Assembly (NCBI GenBank): GCA_001969505.1
Contig: LSSK01000416.1
Location: forward strand, 1 to 33,240
Source of the DNA: Zancudomyces culisetae
Taxonomy: Eukaryota; Kickxellomycota; Harpellomycetes; Harpellales; Legeriomycetaceae
DNA length: 33,240 nt
Direction: 5' to 3'
Part shown: piece by piece, positions 30,856-33,240 of the stretch
How positions within the stretch are numbered: the first letter of the stretch is position 1
How the letters are laid out: every line of letters starts with the position of its first letter
Made by a program: the position numbers and the translations under genes
Notes under the pieces: generated by a model
Seen by the model: only the letters and a program-made list of their open reading frames with translations
What the model was told of the DNA's origin: nothing
Databases searched by the model: none

Positions 30856-31487
30856 ATAGGTTTAACTGTAGCCTAGCTTCGGCACGAAAAGGTCATTCTA
30901 AAAAGTCCCAAATCGTTTCTTATCAGGGCCGCTTATAAAAAGCCACTCTCAAGTACGGCGCAATAGGATCAGAAAAGAAAGATAAATCTTCCAGTCCCCC
31001 CAGATTGCTATGAGAAATTTTCTCAGTTGGCAATAACACTTCAGTAAGTTTAAGAGGTGTTACTGTGGCATGTACTTTTAATATTTTTGATCTAAGTTTC
31101 AATCTAGTTTGGCGATGCAGATTTTTAGTTTTACCCAAAATAATATTGACGATAAGTTATGGGGCTTTAGGCACGATTTTGTACTATTGTGTATTGATTT
31201 TCTGGTTTTATTTTTTTTGTAATTATTATTTTTTGTTTACATGTTTATAGGTATTGAGTTTAATTTTACCAAACTAAAAGTTGTATTGGAAGTGGCAATA
31301 AAGCTTATGAAGAAATGTATGTGAGAAATAGACCCATAAAACAAACATAATGTAAAGGATTACAAGCTAAAAGTCTGGTATATTTAATAGAAATCTTGGC
31401 TAGACACATTAAGGCCTACATGTAAAACAAAAGTGAAAGAAAATTAGGAAAAAAGAGTATAAAAAAAAAGACTAGAGCCAAACTGAT

Positions 31488-33154
31488 TTACAGCTTCATA
31501 TCGGCCTTTCCAAACCCAACAGTGGGGAAAGAGCTAGAAAATGATACAACATCCTTCTTCAGCGCAGCCAATTCTGGAACATTTTCAACGTTACTACCAA
31601 GTTCTGTCTTGAACATTCCAAACTTGGACGCAGTGAACCTAGTTTTGGCAAGGTCATGGGCGATCTTTACACCTTGGTCAAAGAATTTTGCGATTTGCTC
31701 GAAATCCTTCTCAACCAACCCTCTAGATGTCATTGCAGGTGTACCCATACGGATTCCGCTTGGAATAACAGCCGACCTGTCGCCAACGATTGTGTTCTTG
31801 TTTGTAATTATGCTGGCTAGTTCCAAAACTCTTTCTGATCTGGCACCATCAATGCCTTTTGAGGACATAACATCAGCTAGAATCAAGTGGTTGTCAGTTC
31901 CTCCTGTTGCCAGTTGGAAGCCACGGTCAATCAATGATTTAGCCAGAGCTTTAGAATTATCTAACACCTGTTGCTGATACTGAATAAACTCAGGTGATTG
32001 TGCTTGTTTCAATGCCACCGCAAGGGCAGTGATTGTGTGGTTATGTGGACCACCTTGATGTCCAGGGAATACGCTGGCATTGATGGGCTGCTCCAAATCG
32101 TACATAACTGGCCCTGTTTTTTTAGCCGATGCGCCCTTCTTTTTAACCTCACGCTCACCCTTTCTGAAGAAAATCATTGCCCCACGTGGTCCACGTAGGG
32201 ATTTATGTGTAGTTGTAGTTACAATATCAGCATGCTCAAATGGCCCTGGCATCACCTTTGCTGCAACGAGTCCGGAGATGTGAGCAATATCTGCCATCAG
32301 GTAACACCCGACTTTATCACAGATTTCACGAAGCCTGGCGTAGTCCATGGCTCTGGCGTATGCGCTCGCACCTGCTACTATGATTTTTGGCCTGTAAACC
32401 AGAGCTGACTTTTCAAGCTCGTCATAATCTATCAATCCTGTTTCTGTATTGCAATGATATGGAAGAGTCTCAAAATAGGATGAAACCATTGATATCTTTT
32501 TTGTTGGTAACTGGTAACCATGAGAAAGACTATTTTTTTGTTTCAAGATTTTGAATTTATAGCAAAAATAATTATAAGATGGAAAAGTAAAAGTGAGAGG
32601 GAGAGAAATAAACAAAAAAGCCAATAAGAAGTGTAAAAGGTGAAAAAGACTTACTGTCCTCCGTGCGGCAGATCCAATCCCATTAGCCTTTCGTGTGGCT
32701 TCATAAGGGCTCCGTATACATAAAGATTTGCTGGTGCACCTGAAAGTGATTGAACATTTACACCCCATTTTTCGGGATCTAAACCAAAACATTCAAGGGC
32801 ACGTTTCTGACACAACAGCTCCGATTTGTCAATCCATTCATTTCCTGCGTAGTATCTAGCATTTGGATACCCTTCCGAGTATTTGTTTTGCATAACTGAA
32901 CCAAGTGCCTGCATCACAGCCTTTGAGGTGTAGTTTTCAGAGGCAATTAGCACAATACTCTCCAATTGTCTTTTCTTTTCATGCTCGATAATGTTGAAAA
33001 TCTCTGGATCTTCTTTTTCCAATGGATTAGTTAGAAGCCCTTCCTCTAGTTGTTTTGGGGTGGCGGACATTGAAGATTGATATCTGCGTGTTGAACATTT
33101 CAACGCATTGTACGCTTTGTTTACTTGTCTGGCTCCTGCTCTTGCCTTAATCAT
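31488..33154 (-). CDS. SHM1: Serine hydroxymethyltransferase, mitochondrial type
   Basis: Exons 33154-32655 and 32529-31488 encode 513 residues. The 125-nt intron has donor GTAAGT and acceptor ATAG and splits the His codon in LPHGGHLSHGYQ. The enzyme uses pyridoxal phosphate to convert serine and tetrahydrofolate to glycine and methylenetetrahydrofolate. Signatures are [52 protein letters not shown], and [13 protein letters not shown] with the cofactor lysine at K276. [12 protein letters not shown] and SGGTDNHL-like (TGGTDNHL) blocks are intact. The first 28 residues are rich in Arg, Lys, Ser and Ala with no acidic residue, as in a mitochondrial presequence, which points to the mitochondrial isozyme. 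A second Met at residue 29 (MSATPKQ) precedes a typical cytosolic-type N-terminus. An in-frame TAA 14 codons upstream supports the chosen start. Enzyme identity is certain; the compartment is inferred. Confidence 0.95.
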
Positions 33155-33240
33155 TTTCCCAAAATTTGTACTAAAGAGTTTTCTTGGAATTTTAATATTG
33201 CCTAAAACAAAGAAAGTATTTGTTGAAGTGTTATGGATAA

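Larger units (their letters stand above)
29940..31487. other. Intergenic region between SLC35F-like gene and SHM1
   Basis: No recognisable protein gene was found in these 1.5 kb. The 94-codon + frame at 30654 and the 71-codon - frame at 30923-31138 show no family signature. The region holds an A8T9 tract near 30178-30194, an ACGCGT hexamer at 30126-30131, a G-quadruplex-like motif at 30401-30427 and a strong hairpin at 30826-30855. The left part is the likely promoter of the transporter and the right end the 3' flank of SHM1. Confidence 0.5.

Noticed and set aside
30654-30938. 94-codon plus-strand frame
   Set aside because: Crosses a poly-T tract and the hairpin; no recognisable domain.
30923-31138. 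71-codon minus-strand frame with a basic N-terminus
   Set aside because: It looks weakly like a ribosomal-type basic start but has no recognised family signature and no ATG start.
32530-32792. SHM1 second exon read as a gene starting at 32792
   Set aside because: The first residues come from another frame of exon 1 and from the intron. The split HGGH-LSHGYQ motif and GTAAGT/TAG signals show splicing.

Overview
The window looks like a chromosomal segment of an ascomycete yeast, probably an early-diverging or intron-rich budding yeast rather than a Saccharomyces relative. It holds eight recognisable eukaryotic protein genes of fungal type. Six of them are interrupted by spliceosomal introns: nine introns in all, 71 to 341 nt long, with donors mostly GTAAGT and TACTAAY/R-like branch sites where they can be seen. 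CTG codons fall at conserved leucine positions in MSH6 and in the SLC35F-type transporter, so the standard code applies and a CTG-Ser lineage is unlikely. Intergenic DNA is AT-rich and unusually long for a yeast.

Layout, left to right: REX4 (+, 763-2207, with a 27-nt first exon) converges on IRE1 (-, 2483-7687). A forkhead transcription factor follows (-, 9188-11281). About 7.7 kb without a recognisable gene (11282-18998) separates the forkhead gene from the divergent MSH6 (+, 18999-23640, one intron). BUD13 (+, 24104-25692, three introns) and a divergent KRE2/MNT1 (GT15) family protein (+, 26906-28182, one intron) follow in the same direction. The last gene of that group converges on an SLC35F1/F2/F6-like transporter (-, 28689-29939, two introns). 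The window closes with a mitochondrial-type serine hydroxymethyltransferase (-, 31488-33154, one intron).

The genes are independent housekeeping or regulatory genes, not an operon or a cluster. Their roles are rRNA/RNA processing (REX4), the unfolded-protein response (IRE1), transcription (forkhead), mismatch repair (MSH6), splicing and mRNA retention (BUD13), Golgi glycosylation (GT15), membrane transport (SLC35F) and one-carbon metabolism (SHM1).

The points most worth a second look are: an IRE1 whose nuclease (KEN) domain is split by a roughly 215-residue, partly lysine-rich insertion; a GT15 protein in which the expected metal-binding Glu is Thr; the long gene-free interval with degenerate dispersed repeats and paired palindromes; and the tiny first exon of REX4. 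Exon structures were deduced by eye from splice signals, reading-frame phase and family conservation, without transcript data.
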